From: Microbacterium arborescens
GTDB lineage: Bacteria > Actinomycetota > Actinomycetes > Actinomycetales > Microbacteriaceae
Direction: 5' to 3'
DNA: 64,000 bases
Assembly (NCBI GenBank): GCA_003339645.1
Contig: QNUV01000099.1
Coordinates: 186,001 to 250,000 of the forward strand
Shown: in pieces, positions 32,632 through 41,278 of the stretch
Layout: each line of letters starts with the position of its first letter
Numbering within the stretch: the first letter of the stretch is position 1
The notes under the pieces: model-generated
Database searches by the model: none
Seen by the model: the letters and a program-made list of their open reading frames with translations, nothing else
Told to the model about the DNA's origin: nothing
Made by a program: the position numbers and the translations under genes

Positions 32632-33380
32632 CGGAGGCGGCCGCCGTCCTCTCGGACCGCTCGACGGCGCCGGACGGGAGCGACGACGTCATCCGATCGG
32701 ATGAAAAACCGCCGGTTATCGAGCTGCGCGACGTGACGAGATCCTTCCCCGGGCCGCCCGAGGTACAGGCCCTGAAGGGCATCAACCTGACGGTCTCCGA
32801 CGGCGAGTACGTCTCCATCGTCGGACCGAGCGGTTCGGGCAAGTCGACGATGCTCAACATCCTGGGTCTGCTCGATCGCCCGACCGTGGGCGAGTACCGC
32901 CTCGCGGGCGAGCTGACGGGCGGATATTCCGAGGACGAGCGAGCGGCGGTGCGCGCTCGTCGGCTCGGCTTCGTGTTCCAGGCGTTCCACCTGATGCCGC
33001 GGCGAACCGTGCTCGAGAACGTCTCGCTGCCGATGCTCTACAGCGGAACCCCGCGCGCGGAGCGCACCGAACGGGCACGAGCCGCGCTCGAGCGCGTCGG
33101 CCTCGGGCACCGTGTCGACTTCCGCCCTGGACTTCTCTCGGGTGGTGAGCGCCAGCGCGTGGCGGTGGCACGTGCCGTCGTGACGCAGCCGCGGGTGATC
33201 CTCGCCGATGAGCCGACCGGCAACCTCGACCAGGCCACGACGGCGGACATCATGGCGTTGTTCGAAGAGCTGAACGCGGGCGGGCTGACGTTCGTCGTGA
33301 TCACGCACGACCAGGGCGTGGCCGACCGCGCGGCGCGACGTATCCGCATCGCCGACGGCCGGATGAGCGAGCTGAGCTGA
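32628..33380 (+). CDS. ABC transporter ATPase (MacB/LolD type)
   Basis: 250-residue ATPase that drives the neighbouring permease. Walker A GPSGSGKST (about residue 66), Q-loop FVFQAFHLMP, signature LSGGERQRVAVARA, Walker B VILADEPTGNLD and H-loop VITHD are all intact. The sequence around the D-loop (NLDQAT) and the lipoprotein-release-type Q-loop place it in the MacB/LolD/FtsE branch. ATG 32628 overlaps the adaptor stop by four bases and its stop overlaps the permease start. The N-terminal 30 residues before the core are an extra, poorly conserved arm. Confidence 0.95.
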   Translation: MTEAAAVLSDRSTAPDGSDDVIRSDEKPPVIELRDVTRSFPGPPEVQALKGINLTVSDGEYVSIVGPSGSGKSTMLNILGLLDRPTVGEYRLAGELTGGYSEDERAAVRARRLGFVFQAFHLMPRRTVLENVSLPMLYSGTPRAERTERARAALERVGLGHRVDFRPGLLSGGERQRVAVARAVVTQPRVILADEPTGNLDQATTADIMALFEELNAGGLTFVVITHDQGVADRAARRIRIADGRMSELS

Positions 33381-34699
33381 TGACGGGATTCTGGAAGAGG
33401 CTCCGGGCGCGGCGGTCTCGTCGCGCCGTCGATGCCGAGGCCACGACGACGGCGGTCGCCGAGGCGCGCCAGGTTCCGCGAGCCGACCGGTTCGGCTTCG
33501 GCGACCTCGTGCTCGAGGCGACGACCGACATCGGCTCACGCCCCGGCCGCCTCGTCATGACCGTCATGGGAACGGTGCTCGGCATCGGCGCGCTCGTGGC
33601 GACCGTCGGCTTCGCGCAGACAGCGGCCGGGCAGATCGCCCGACAGTTCGACGCGGCTGCTGCGACGCACCTGAGCATCGGTCCGGCCGAAGCGCAGGCT
33701 CGGGGCGGGCAGCGCGTTGCCACCGCATCGCTGCCGTGGGACGCGCCGGCACGGCTCGAGAGGCTCGCCGGCGTCGAGTCCGCCGCTGTGCTGGCCCCCG
33801 TCACTCTGCGGGAGAACTCGATCACCGCCGTGCCCATCAACGACCCTTCCATCGCGGCCGCCGCTCCCCCGGCGCTCTTCGCCGCCTCCGGCGAGATCCT
33901 CGACACGCTGGGCGGGCACATCGTCACGGGCAGATCGTTCGACGAGGGGCACGACATGCGCGGCGACCGGGTGGCGATGCTCGGCTCCCGGGCCGCGGAG
34001 CGTCTGGCGATCAACCGTGTCGACACGCAGCCGTCGGTGTTCATCGGCGGGGTGGCCTACGCCGTCGTCGGAATCTTCGACGAGCTCGACCGCCGCGCCG
34101 AGGTCGTCGATGCCGTCGTGATCCCCACGGGGGCTGCGCGGCAGGACTTCCAGCTCGCCTCGCCCGGCGACGCGATCGCGCGCATCGTGGTCGGGACCGG
34201 TCCGCAGCTGCGCGAGCAGGCCCCGCTGGCTCTCGCCCCCGACGCGGTCGACACGCTCGAGGTCAGTGCGCCGCAGGGCCGCTCAGATCTCGCGCGCGAC
34301 GTGCAGGGAGACGTCAACGTGGTCTTCCTCATCCTCGGCGTCATCGTCCTGCTGGCCGGCGGGCTCGGGATCGCGAATGTGACGACCCTGTCTGTGCTCG
34401 AACGCACCGGCGAGATCGGCCTCCGTCGCGCCCTCGGGTCCACCGGGAGGCAGATCGCCGGCCAGTTCGTCGTCGAGTCGATCGTCATCGGACTGCTGGG
34501 CGGCCTGATCGGGTCGGCCCTGGGCGTCTTCGCCGTGCTGGGCGTCTCCATCGCGCAGCAGTGGTCACCGGTGCTCGATCCCTGGGTCGCTCTCGGCGGC
34601 ACGGTGCTCGGAGCCATCATCGGCCTCGCGGCGGGCGGCATCCCGGCTCGACGGGCCTCGCGTATCGAACCGGTCGTGGCGCTGCGCGGCAATGCCTGA
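33380..34699 (+). CDS. MacB-like ABC transporter permease
   Basis: 439-residue permease with the MacB/FtsX topology: one helix near residues 60-80 (RLVMTVMGTVLGIGALVATVGFA), a large extracytoplasmic domain (about 85-305) and three C-terminal helices (VFLILGVIVLLAGGLGIANVTTLSV, ESIVIGLLGGLIGSALGVFAVLG, VALGGTVLGAIIGLAAG). Typical cytosolic landmarks are ERTGEIGLRRALGSTGRQI and the closing PARRASRIEPVVALR. Such permeases move substrates from the outer leaflet or periplasm rather than across the membrane in the classical way. It is the last gene of the lipoprotein-adaptor-ATPase-permease operon; the following kinase has its own promoter. Confidence 0.93.
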   Translation: MTGFWKRLRARRSRRAVDAEATTTAVAEARQVPRADRFGFGDLVLEATTDIGSRPGRLVMTVMGTVLGIGALVATVGFAQTAAGQIARQFDAAAATHLSIGPAEAQARGGQRVATASLPWDAPARLERLAGVESAAVLAPVTLRENSITAVPINDPSIAAAAPPALFAASGEILDTLGGHIVTGRSFDEGHDMRGDRVAMLGSRAAERLAINRVDTQPSVFIGGVAYAVVGIFDELDRRAEVVDAVVIPTGAARQDFQLASPGDAIARIVVGTGPQLREQAPLALAPDAVDTLEVSAPQGRSDLARDVQGDVNVVFLILGVIVLLAGGLGIANVTTLSVLERTGEIGLRRALGSTGRQIAGQFVVESIVIGLLGGLIGSALGVFAVLGVSIAQQWSPVLDPWVALGGTVLGAIIGLAAGGIPARRASRIEPVVALRGNA

Positions 34700-34765
34700 C
34701 CGTTCTCGCGCATAGCGCGCACCGGGCGCGAGCGCCAGCCCTCTCCGCCGCGAATCGTGCGGGTC

Positions 34766-34771
34766 TACCGT
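34766..34771 (+). promoter_or_regulatory. -10 element TACCGT of the kinase gene
   Basis: TACCGT lies 37 bases before ATG 34809, with GAGGA in between as ribosome-binding site. It suggests the kinase gene is transcribed separately from the ABC operon. Confidence 0.4.
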
Positions 34772-34808
34772 TGCTGGCGGTGGGGACGGGCGAAGACGAG
34801 GACGCGGG

Positions 34809-36431
34809 ATGATCGACGGTGTCGCGAACGATGATGCCGTGCTGCCGGGCGCCCTCCTGGCAGGCCGGTATCGGGTGGTCGAGCCGATCGGGTCGGGCGG
34901 CATGGCGCGGGTGTTCCTGGCTCGCGACGAAGCCCTCGGGCGCCCGGTCGCAGTGAAGGTCCTGCGGCCCGAACTGACCGACAGCGCCGCGTCGGATCGG
35001 GCGGCGATCGAGACACGACTGCTCGCCTCGCTCAACCACCCCGGCCTGGTCACGCTGTTCGACGCGCACCTGAACGACGAACCGCGGTTCCTCGTCATGG
35101 AGCACGTGGTCGGGATGACGCTGTCGCAGCGCATCGCGGCGGGCGTCCTCGATGACGGCGAGCTGACCGCGCTCGGCTCTCAGCTCGCCGATGCACTCCA
35201 TGTGGTCCACGACGCGGGGATCGTGCATCGCGATGTGAAGCCCTCGAACATCCTCCTCGCGCGGTCGACCGTGCCCGGGGTGCCTCTGCGCGCGAAGCTC
35301 GCCGACTTCGGCATCGCGCACCTGCTCGACAGCGACCGCGTCACCTCGCCGAGCCTGCTGATCGGCACGGCCGCCTACATCGCTCCGGAGCTGTTGCACG
35401 GGGCGGATCCGGCACCCCCATCCGATATCTACGCTCTCGGGCTGGTGCTGGTCGAGGCGGCGACGGGCGAGCGTGCGTTCGCCGGGTCCGACGGCAATCG
35501 CGGACAGCTGCTCGCGCGACTGTCGCGCGACCCCGACATGCCCATGCTTCTCGACCACCGCTGGCGCGATCTGCTGTGCGCGATGACGTCGCGCCGACCG
35601 GAGGACCGCCCGACCGCCCTCGAGGTGATGTCGAGCCTGAGCCGGCGCGCGCCCGGCACGCCGGTCGGCGCAGCGCTGGTTGCTGCCGCGGCGGAAATGA
35701 GCGGGCACGAGACGCAGGCCGCATCCCGAGCCGCTCAGGCCGATGTCGCGACGGCGACATGGCCCGTCACCGCCTCGCGAGCGATCGATGTCAGGGCCCT
35801 CGACGCGCCGGTCCCAGCGTCCGCCGCCGTGCAGGCACACGGCCCGAGCGTGGAATCGGGGACCGAGCCGATGTTCGTGGGCCCGAGTGTTCCGGCCGCT
35901 GCAGCACGGGCATCCGAGCGGCGGCCCCGGTCACGCCGTCGCCGACGTCAGCGGACGGCGATCACCGTCGGCGCCGTCTCGATCGGAGCGATCGGGGTGG
36001 CGCTCGCCGCGCACCTGATGCTGGCACCGCCGCCCACTCCTCCGACGACGGACGTCCCCGTGCCTGCGGTGGTCGAGACCCCCGCAGGCAGCCCGACGGA
36101 AGACACGGGTGGCGTCGAGTCGCCACCGGACGAGGTGACGACGGCGACCGAGACGGTCGTCTCGTCGGACACGGGCGACGTCGCCGGCACCACGCCGCCT
36201 GCTGACACCACGCCTGCCGAGATCGCGCCTGCCGACACCACACCGCCCGAGACCATCCCGGCCGAGACCGTGCCCGTCGGGGCCACGACGGTCGACCCGC
36301 CCGCCGGCCCCGCCGAGAAGAACGGTTCGGCCCGGGGCTCCAACAGCGGCAACGGGAACGGGCCCGGTGCCAACAGCGGCAAGGGACCATCGTCGCCGGG
36401 CTCGGGCAAGCCGGAGAACCCTGGCGGCTGA
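34809..36431 (+). CDS. Transmembrane Ser/Thr protein kinase (PknB type)
   Basis: 540-residue eukaryotic-like kinase. The catalytic domain (about residues 19-280) shows the Gly-rich loop IGSGGMARVFLA, VAVKVL with the ATP Lys, the catalytic loop HRDVKPSNILL, DFGIA and APE-type IAPELLHG. A juxtamembrane region rich in Ala and Arg precedes one transmembrane helix at about residues 384-402. The outside part is a Pro/Thr/Val-rich stalk with repeated P-A-D-T-T-P / P-A-E-T units, ending in a Gly/Asn/Ser tail (GNGNGPGANSGKG). No PASTA domains are present, so it differs from PknB proper. Its target is unknown; location after the ABC operon is only suggestive. Confidence 0.92.
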   Translation: MIDGVANDDAVLPGALLAGRYRVVEPIGSGGMARVFLARDEALGRPVAVKVLRPELTDSAASDRAAIETRLLASLNHPGLVTLFDAHLNDEPRFLVMEHVVGMTLSQRIAAGVLDDGELTALGSQLADALHVVHDAGIVHRDVKPSNILLARSTVPGVPLRAKLADFGIAHLLDSDRVTSPSLLIGTAAYIAPELLHGADPAPPSDIYALGLVLVEAATGERAFAGSDGNRGQLLARLSRDPDMPMLLDHRWRDLLCAMTSRRPEDRPTALEVMSSLSRRAPGTPVGAALVAAAAEMSGHETQAASRAAQADVATATWPVTASRAIDVRALDAPVPASAAVQAHGPSVESGTEPMFVGPSVPAAAARASERRPRSRRRRRQRTAITVGAVSIGAIGVALAAHLMLAPPPTPPTTDVPVPAVVETPAGSPTEDTGGVESPPDEVTTATETVVSSDTGDVAGTTPPADTTPAEIAPADTTPPETIPAETVPVGATTVDPPAGPAEKNGSARGSNSGNGNGPGANSGKGPSSPGSGKPENPGG

Positions 36432-36435
36432 GGCC

Positions 36436-37020
36436 TCAGCGACCGGAACCGGCGGCGAGCTCGGCTCCCGCATGCGCGAGCTCGGCAAGGGCGGCCGCGC
36501 TGGACTCCTCGGCGACACCGGCCACGAGGTCGGTGAGGATGCGCACGCGGCGACCGTGGGCGATCGCGTCGAGCGCCGATGCACGCACGCAGTAGTCGGT
36601 GGCGATGCCGACGATGTCGACGTCGACGACGCCGTGACGGGTCAGCAGGTCGGCGACGACATCCCCCTCCTCGGTCGTCCCTTCGAAGAGCGAGTACGCG
36701 GGTACGCCCTGCCCCTTCTTGACGTGATGGGTCACGGCGGAGACGTCGAGCTCGGGGTCGTACTCGGCGCCCGCCGTGTCGGCGACGCAGTGCACCGGCC
36801 AGGTGTCGACGTAGTCGGGCTCGCCGTCGGCGAAGTGCCCGCCGTTGTCATGATCGCCGTGATGCCAGTCGCGCGAGGCGACGATGATCTCGTAGTCGCC
36901 GGCGTGCTCGCGGAGGTGACGCGTGATCGCCGCAGCGACCGCGTCACCCCCGGTCACACCGAGCGCTCCACCTTCGGTGAAGTCGTTCTGGACATCGACG
37001 ATGAACAGGGCACGGGTCAT
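36436..37020 (-). CDS. pncA: Nicotinamidase / isochorismatase-family hydrolase
   Basis: 194-residue amidase that converts nicotinamide to nicotinate for NAD salvage; actinobacterial PncA also activates pyrazinamide. The triad is visible: Asp9 in FIVDVQNDF, Lys in VTHHVKKGQ, and Cys in VGIATDYCVRAS. The metal-site residues (D-W-H-H-G-D-H) are in SRDWHHGDHD. Length and motif spacing match PncA. ATG 37020 overlaps the MMPL stop by four bases, so it is translated from the same message; a functional link to that transporter is not obvious. It is convergent with the kinase gene, four bases apart. Confidence 0.93.
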   Translation of the reverse strand: MTRALFIVDVQNDFTEGGALGVTGGDAVAAAITRHLREHAGDYEIIVASRDWHHGDHDNGGHFADGEPDYVDTWPVHCVADTAGAEYDPELDVSAVTHHVKKGQGVPAYSLFEGTTEEGDVVADLLTRHGVVDVDIVGIATDYCVRASALDAIAHGRRVRILTDLVAGVAEESSAAALAELAHAGAELAAGSGR

Positions 37021-39221
37021 GCGTCGAGGGTACGCTCCGTCTCAGCGGCCCGCACGGCCCTTTCGCGACGCCACTGCTTCGACGGCCACCAGATGGCGGG
37101 GCCGATGTCGTGGGCGAGGGCGGGCACGAGGAGCGAGCGCACGACGAAGGTGTCGAGCAGGACCCCGAACGCCACGATGAAGGCGATCTGGGCGAGGAAC
37201 AGGATGGGGATGACGCCGAGGGCGGCGAACGTCGCGGCGAGCACGAGACCCGCCGACGTGATGACCCCTCCTGTGGCCACGAGGCCCCGCGCGATGCCCC
37301 GACGGGTGCCGTGCGCAAGCGTCTCCTCACGCACGCGCGACATGAGGAAGATGTTGTAGTCGACCCCGAGCGCCACGAGGAACACGAAGCCGTACAGCGG
37401 GACGGCGGGATCGCCTCCCGGGAAATCGAACACGTGGTTGAACACGAGAGCGCTCACGCCCAACGCCGTGCCGAACGACAGGATCGTGCTCAGGATCAGC
37501 AGAACCGGCGCGAGGATCGAGCGCAGCAGCAGCATCAGGATGAGCAGGATCACGACCAGGATGACCGGGATGATGACGGTCCGGTCGCGGATCGAGGTGT
37601 CGTTGGTGTCGACGTTCGTCGCGGTCGTCCCGCCCACGAGGACGTCGGGGACCTCATCGGCGAAGGCGGCCCGCAGATCGCGCACGGTCTGCTCGGCCTC
37701 GAGCGAGTCGGCCGGATCGGCCAGCGTCACCGACAGCAGAACGTCGCCCTCCGAAACCGTCGGCTCGGGCGCCGGTGCGCCCGGCGGCCCGGCGGCGGCG
37801 AAGACCGGCGCGCCGTCCTCGAGCGCCACCGAGACCTGTCCCGTGGGCAAATCCGCTGCGACGGCGGCGACGGACGAGATGCCGGGATTCGCGTCGAGCA
37901 CGGTGAGCGCGTCGGCGAGACGGTCCTGCGAAACGATGACGGACGCCGGGCTGCCCGAGCCCGCGGGGAAGTGTTCGGCGAGAGCCGCCTGACCGTCGCG
38001 CGCTTCCGAAGCGCCCAGCACGAGATCGCTCGAGGGGACGCCGTTCGCGTTGAGCTGCAGGACCCCCGCTGCACCGACGAGGAGGACGACCGTGCTGGCG
38101 ATCCAGACCGACCGAGCGCGACGTGCGACGAAGCGCGCTTGGCGCGGCCAGAGACCGCGGACCGGTTCGCGCGGGTCGTCGGGAAGGTCGATCGCGCCGG
38201 TGCGCGGGATGAACGGCCAGAACGCGGCCCGACCGAACAGCGCCAGAAGCGCGGGCAGGAAGGTCAGCGCCGACAGCATCGAGAAGGCGATTCCGATCGA
38301 GGCGATGGGCCCGAGCGCCTTGTTGCTCGCGAGGTCGCTCAGCAGCAGGCAGAGCAGGCCCGCGATCACGGTTCCTCCCGAGGCGAGGATCGGCTCGACC
38401 GCACCCTTCCAAGCGCGCAGCGTCGCCTCCCAGCGCGACGCGCCCGACCCGATCGCCTCGCGATATCGGGCCGTGTAGAGCAGGGCATAGTCGGTCGCCG
38501 CGCCGATGACCAGGATGAACAGGATGCCTTGGACCTGCCCGTTGAGCACGACGATGTCGGCCTTCGCGAGCCACCAGACCGTCAGCAGCGCGACGCATAG
38601 CGCGAACACCGACGTGAGCAGGACCAGGATCGGCAGCAGCGGCGAACGGTAGACGACGACCAGGATGACGAACACAGCCGCGAGCGCGACGATCAGGAGC
38701 AATCCGTCGATACCGAGGAATCCCTCCGCGAGATCGGCCGTGAACCCCGCCGGGCCGGTGACCCACGCCTCGACACCCGCGGGCAGGTCCTGCTGGACGA
38801 GCCCGCGGATCTCTTCGACGATGTCGCGCACCTCCCCCGAGGCGTCGATCGGCACGAAGACCTGCACGGCGAGACCGTCTTCGGATGGGATGGGCGGCGA
38901 CACCTCGCCGACCCCCTCGAGCTGACTGATGGCGGTTCCGAGTTCGCCGAGCGCTGCGAGCTGCGTCTCGTCGAGCGGATCGGAAGCCGCGGCCACCACG
39001 ACCGCCGGAATCTCATCGCCGCCGGTGAAGTCGGTCAGCCGCTCGCTGACCTTCGTCGCGTCGGCGCTGGCGGGAAGGAACGAGGACTGATCGTTCGTGG
39101 CCACCTCGCTGACGCGACCGAAGTACGGTCCGCCCACCGACCCGCCGACGAGCCACACGAGCACGAGCAGGGCGGGGATGCCGATGCGCAGCCAGCGCGG
39201 GACATTTCGTTCGCTCTTCAC
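37017..39221 (-). CDS. MMPL-family (RND-type) membrane transporter
   Basis: 734-residue transporter with 11-12 helices in two related halves. Each half starts with one helix and a large outside loop (about 35-165 and about 405-540), then five helices. The MMPL signatures are YRSPLLPILVLLTSVFALCVALLTVWWL and GAATDYALLYTARYREAI in the first half, and ALGVDYNIFLMSRVREE in the second, with the conserved Asp-Tyr pairs used for proton coupling. MMPL proteins export lipids or hydrophobic drugs. GTG 39221 is leaderless: TAAGCT lies six bases upstream, inside the palindrome TAGCT-TATCT-AGCTA. A TetR gene two genes upstream is the likely repressor. Confidence 0.93.
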   Translation of the reverse strand: MKSERNVPRWLRIGIPALLVLVWLVGGSVGGPYFGRVSEVATNDQSSFLPASADATKVSERLTDFTGGDEIPAVVVAAASDPLDETQLAALGELGTAISQLEGVGEVSPPIPSEDGLAVQVFVPIDASGEVRDIVEEIRGLVQQDLPAGVEAWVTGPAGFTADLAEGFLGIDGLLLIVALAAVFVILVVVYRSPLLPILVLLTSVFALCVALLTVWWLAKADIVVLNGQVQGILFILVIGAATDYALLYTARYREAIGSGASRWEATLRAWKGAVEPILASGGTVIAGLLCLLLSDLASNKALGPIASIGIAFSMLSALTFLPALLALFGRAAFWPFIPRTGAIDLPDDPREPVRGLWPRQARFVARRARSVWIASTVVLLVGAAGVLQLNANGVPSSDLVLGASEARDGQAALAEHFPAGSGSPASVIVSQDRLADALTVLDANPGISSVAAVAADLPTGQVSVALEDGAPVFAAAGPPGAPAPEPTVSEGDVLLSVTLADPADSLEAEQTVRDLRAAFADEVPDVLVGGTTATNVDTNDTSIRDRTVIIPVILVVILLILMLLLRSILAPVLLILSTILSFGTALGVSALVFNHVFDFPGGDPAVPLYGFVFLVALGVDYNIFLMSRVREETLAHGTRRGIARGLVATGGVITSAGLVLAATFAALGVIPILFLAQIAFIVAFGVLLDTFVVRSLLVPALAHDIGPAIWWPSKQWRRERAVRAAETERTLDA

Positions 39222-39226
39222 GTAGG

Positions 39227-39241
39227 TAGCTTATCTAGCTA
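39227..39241. promoter_or_regulatory. MMPL operator overlapping its leaderless -10 (TAAGCT)
   Basis: Perfect palindrome arms TAGCT (39227-39231) and AGCTA (39237-39241). The minus-strand hexamer TAAGCT (39228-39233) lies within it and ends six bases before GTG 39221, so a repressor here would exclude RNA polymerase. Confidence 0.55.
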
Positions 39242-39281
39242 AATGTGGATGCACCAGTCCGATGGCCGACGTTGGCCCGAT

Positions 39282-39719
39282 TCAACCGCGGGCGAAGAGG
39301 ACGATCCACGACGCGACGAGCGCGGCCACACCCACGGCGAGGAATCCGGACGACAGGCCGACCAGGAGGCGATGCGCGGGCGGTCGCCGGGTCAACCGCA
39401 TCCTCCCCCGCCATCCGTGTCGATACCAGATGTCTGCCCGATCGCGGCCCGCGAGGAGCGTCGCCGTGTGGTCGTCGACCCGCGCGCTGTTCGCTTCACC
39501 CTCGTCGTCGTACCAGCGCACCCAGGTGCCGTCGGGCTCGTGGTCCACGAGCGCATCCGCCGGAAGCCAGGTGCCGTCGGCGGCCCACAGCACGAGAAGC
39601 GCGACCGCGAAAAGGGCGGCGCCGCCGAATCCCGCCCAGCTGAGGATCTCGAGCACCGCGTCGAGGATCGCGTTCACGCGCGCCGCCGACTCGGGACGCG
39701 GGTCGCTCGGGTCATGCAC
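39282..39719 (-). CDS. Two-helix membrane protein, unknown function
   Basis: 145-residue protein starting at GTG 39719. Hydrophobic helices lie at about residues 28-48 (LSWAGFGGAALFAVALLVLWA) and 120-142 (LLVGLSSGFLAVGVAALVASWIVL). Between them is a soluble loop of about 70 residues rich in Trp, Asp and Arg (DHEPDGTWVRWYDDEGEANSARVDD), probably outside the membrane and beta-structured. No family is recognised. It lies between tetR and the MMPL gene in the same direction, 27 and 60 bases apart, and may belong to their operon. Confidence 0.65.
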   Translation of the reverse strand: MHDPSDPRPESAARVNAILDAVLEILSWAGFGGAALFAVALLVLWAADGTWLPADALVDHEPDGTWVRWYDDEGEANSARVDDHTATLLAGRDRADIWYRHGWRGRMRLTRRPPAHRLLVGLSSGFLAVGVAALVASWIVLFARG

Positions 39720-39746
39720 TCAGTATGGTTGACGCCGGGCGCGGAT

Positions 39747-40349
39747 TCACGACGGACGCAGCAGCACGGCCAGCGAGGCGAGCGTACGCTCGAGCTCGAT
39801 CGAGGGCTCGAGGAGCCACTGGATCTGCAGACCGTCGGAGGCCGCGATGAGCAGGGCCGCCAGTTGTTCAGCCGGGACGTCGTCGCGAACGGTTCCCGCC
39901 CGCTGCTCCAAATGCAGGCGCTCGGTCAGCTCACGACGGATGCGCTCGAAGCGGGCCGTGAAGAACCGCTTGCCGTGCTCGCTCCCCGCTTCGAGCGCTC
40001 CGGCGACGAGGATCGAGTAGAGCTCGACGAGACCCGGGACCTCGAGGTTGTCGACCGCGGCGCGCGTCATCACGCCGACCGCCGTCTCGGGCGGAACCGG
40101 ATTGCGCCGGCCGCGCTGCGTCTCGGCGTGCTCGTAGACCGCGACGAGCAGCTGCTCTCGCGACTCGAAGTAGTGCAGCAGCGCGGCGTGCGAGACCCCG
40201 ATGGCCTCGGCGATGCGCCGCAGCGAGGTCCCCTGCAGGCCACGTTCTTGGAAGACCTCGATCGCGCGGTCGAGGATCTCCTGACGTCGCGCCACGCCCT
40301 TGGCGTAGGCGCCCGGACGCCCCATCTCCGCGCGATCGTCGTTGCTCAC
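39747..40349 (-). CDS. TetR-family transcriptional regulator
   Basis: 200-residue repressor with helix-turn-helix at about residues 18-62 (RRQEILDRAIEVFQERGLQGTSLRRIAEAIGVSHAALLHYFESREQLL). The C-terminal domain resembles the TetR_C group of regulators with a conserved EVPGLVELYSILVAGA segment. GTG 40349 is preferred over an upstream ATG because TACAGT stands exactly six bases before it (leaderless). It is divergent from the sugar isomerase/dehydrogenase pair and upstream of the MMPL gene, so it could control either. The MMPL operator palindrome is the better candidate binding site; I see no clear palindrome in the divergent region. Confidence 0.9.
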   Translation of the reverse strand: MSNDDRAEMGRPGAYAKGVARRQEILDRAIEVFQERGLQGTSLRRIAEAIGVSHAALLHYFESREQLLVAVYEHAETQRGRRNPVPPETAVGVMTRAAVDNLEVPGLVELYSILVAGALEAGSEHGKRFFTARFERIRRELTERLHLEQRAGTVRDDVPAEQLAALLIAASDGLQIQWLLEPSIELERTLASLAVLLRPS

Positions 40350-40355
40350 ACCGCG

Positions 40356-40361
40356 ACTGTA
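40356..40361 (-). promoter_or_regulatory. Leaderless -10 element TACAGT of tetR
   Basis: Minus strand: TACAGT, CGCGGT, GTG 40349. Confidence 0.5.
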
Positions 40362-40393
40362 ACAAAAAACCTCCACCTGGATGTATTACGTGT

Positions 40394-40399
40394 TAGCGT
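40394..40399 (+). promoter_or_regulatory. -10 element TAGCGT of the isomerase-dehydrogenase operon
   Basis: TAGCGT is followed by six bases and GTG 40406, in frame with the isomerase. It either gives a leaderless N-terminal extension of 16 residues or a 48-base 5' UTR ending in AAGAAGG before GTG 40454. Confidence 0.45.
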
Positions 40400-40453
40400 G
40401 ACGTCGTGCCACCACAGGCACCCCGCACGATGACGTACGAAAGAAGGTCGACT

Positions 40454-41278
40454 GTGACTCAGGTCCAGGCATCCGTCCAGCTCTATTCGCTTGCGAAGGA
40501 GTTCTCCGCCGACATGTCCGGCTCGCTGGCGAAGCTCGCCGAGATCGGATTCGCACACGTCGAGGCGTTCGACTTCGTCTCGCGCCCGACCGAGATCCGC
40601 GCAGCCCTGGATGCCGCCGGCCTCACCTCCCCCACCGGTCACGCTCCCCTGCTGACCGACGAGCTCTGGACGCCCGACGGCTCGATCCCGACGCCCGCAC
40701 CCGAGGTCGTCTACGAGGCCGCGGCCACGATCGGGATGAAGACGGTCATCGACCCGTTCGTCGCGCCCGACCGCTGGCTCACCGAGGACGGCGTCGCCGA
40801 CATCGCCGAGCGCCTCAACGCGCAGGCCGAGATCGCCGCCGGATTCGGCCTGAGCGTCGGCTACCACAACCACGCGCAGGAGTTCGTCGCGTCGTTCGAC
40901 GGTCAGAGCGCCTACGAGCGCTTCGTCTCGCTCCTCGACGAGCGGGTCACCCTCGAGCTCGACCTCTTCTGGGCCCTCACCGGCGGGCAGGACGTCCCCG
41001 CCCTCGTGACGAGCCTCGGCGACCGGCTCATCGCCGTCCACGTCAAGGACGGCGTCGTGCCGGCATCCAACCCCTGGGCTCCGGGCGCCGAGCAGTTCGG
41101 CTCGGACAGCCTCGACCAGCGCCACGCAGGCACGGGCGATGTGCCCCTCGCCGAGTCGCTGCGCGCGGCCACCGCTCTGAAGTACGCCGTCGTCGAGTAC
41201 GACAAGGCACCCGGTGACGTCTTCGCCGACGTCGCGGCCAGCCTGGCGTTCCTGCGCGAGAACGGTGTCAGCGCATGA
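40454..41278 (+). CDS. Sugar phosphate isomerase/epimerase (xylose isomerase-like TIM barrel)
   Basis: 274-residue AP-endonuclease-2-type TIM-barrel protein of the IolE/IolH-like group that isomerises sugars or inositol derivatives with a divalent metal. Strand and metal-site segments are VQLYSLAKEF at the start, HVEAFDF, VGYHNHAQEF (His/Glu), LELDLFWAL (Glu/Asp), IAVHVKDG and YAVVEYDKAP. GTG 40454 has AAGAAGG six bases upstream and gives a start typical of the family; a leaderless GTG at 40406 is possible. Its stop overlaps the dehydrogenase ATG by four bases, pointing to one catabolic route for a sugar or polyol. It is divergent from a TetR gene. Confidence 0.92.
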   Translation: MTQVQASVQLYSLAKEFSADMSGSLAKLAEIGFAHVEAFDFVSRPTEIRAALDAAGLTSPTGHAPLLTDELWTPDGSIPTPAPEVVYEAAATIGMKTVIDPFVAPDRWLTEDGVADIAERLNAQAEIAAGFGLSVGYHNHAQEFVASFDGQSAYERFVSLLDERVTLELDLFWALTGGQDVPALVTSLGDRLIAVHVKDGVVPASNPWAPGAEQFGSDSLDQRHAGTGDVPLAESLRAATALKYAVVEYDKAPGDVFADVAASLAFLRENGVSA

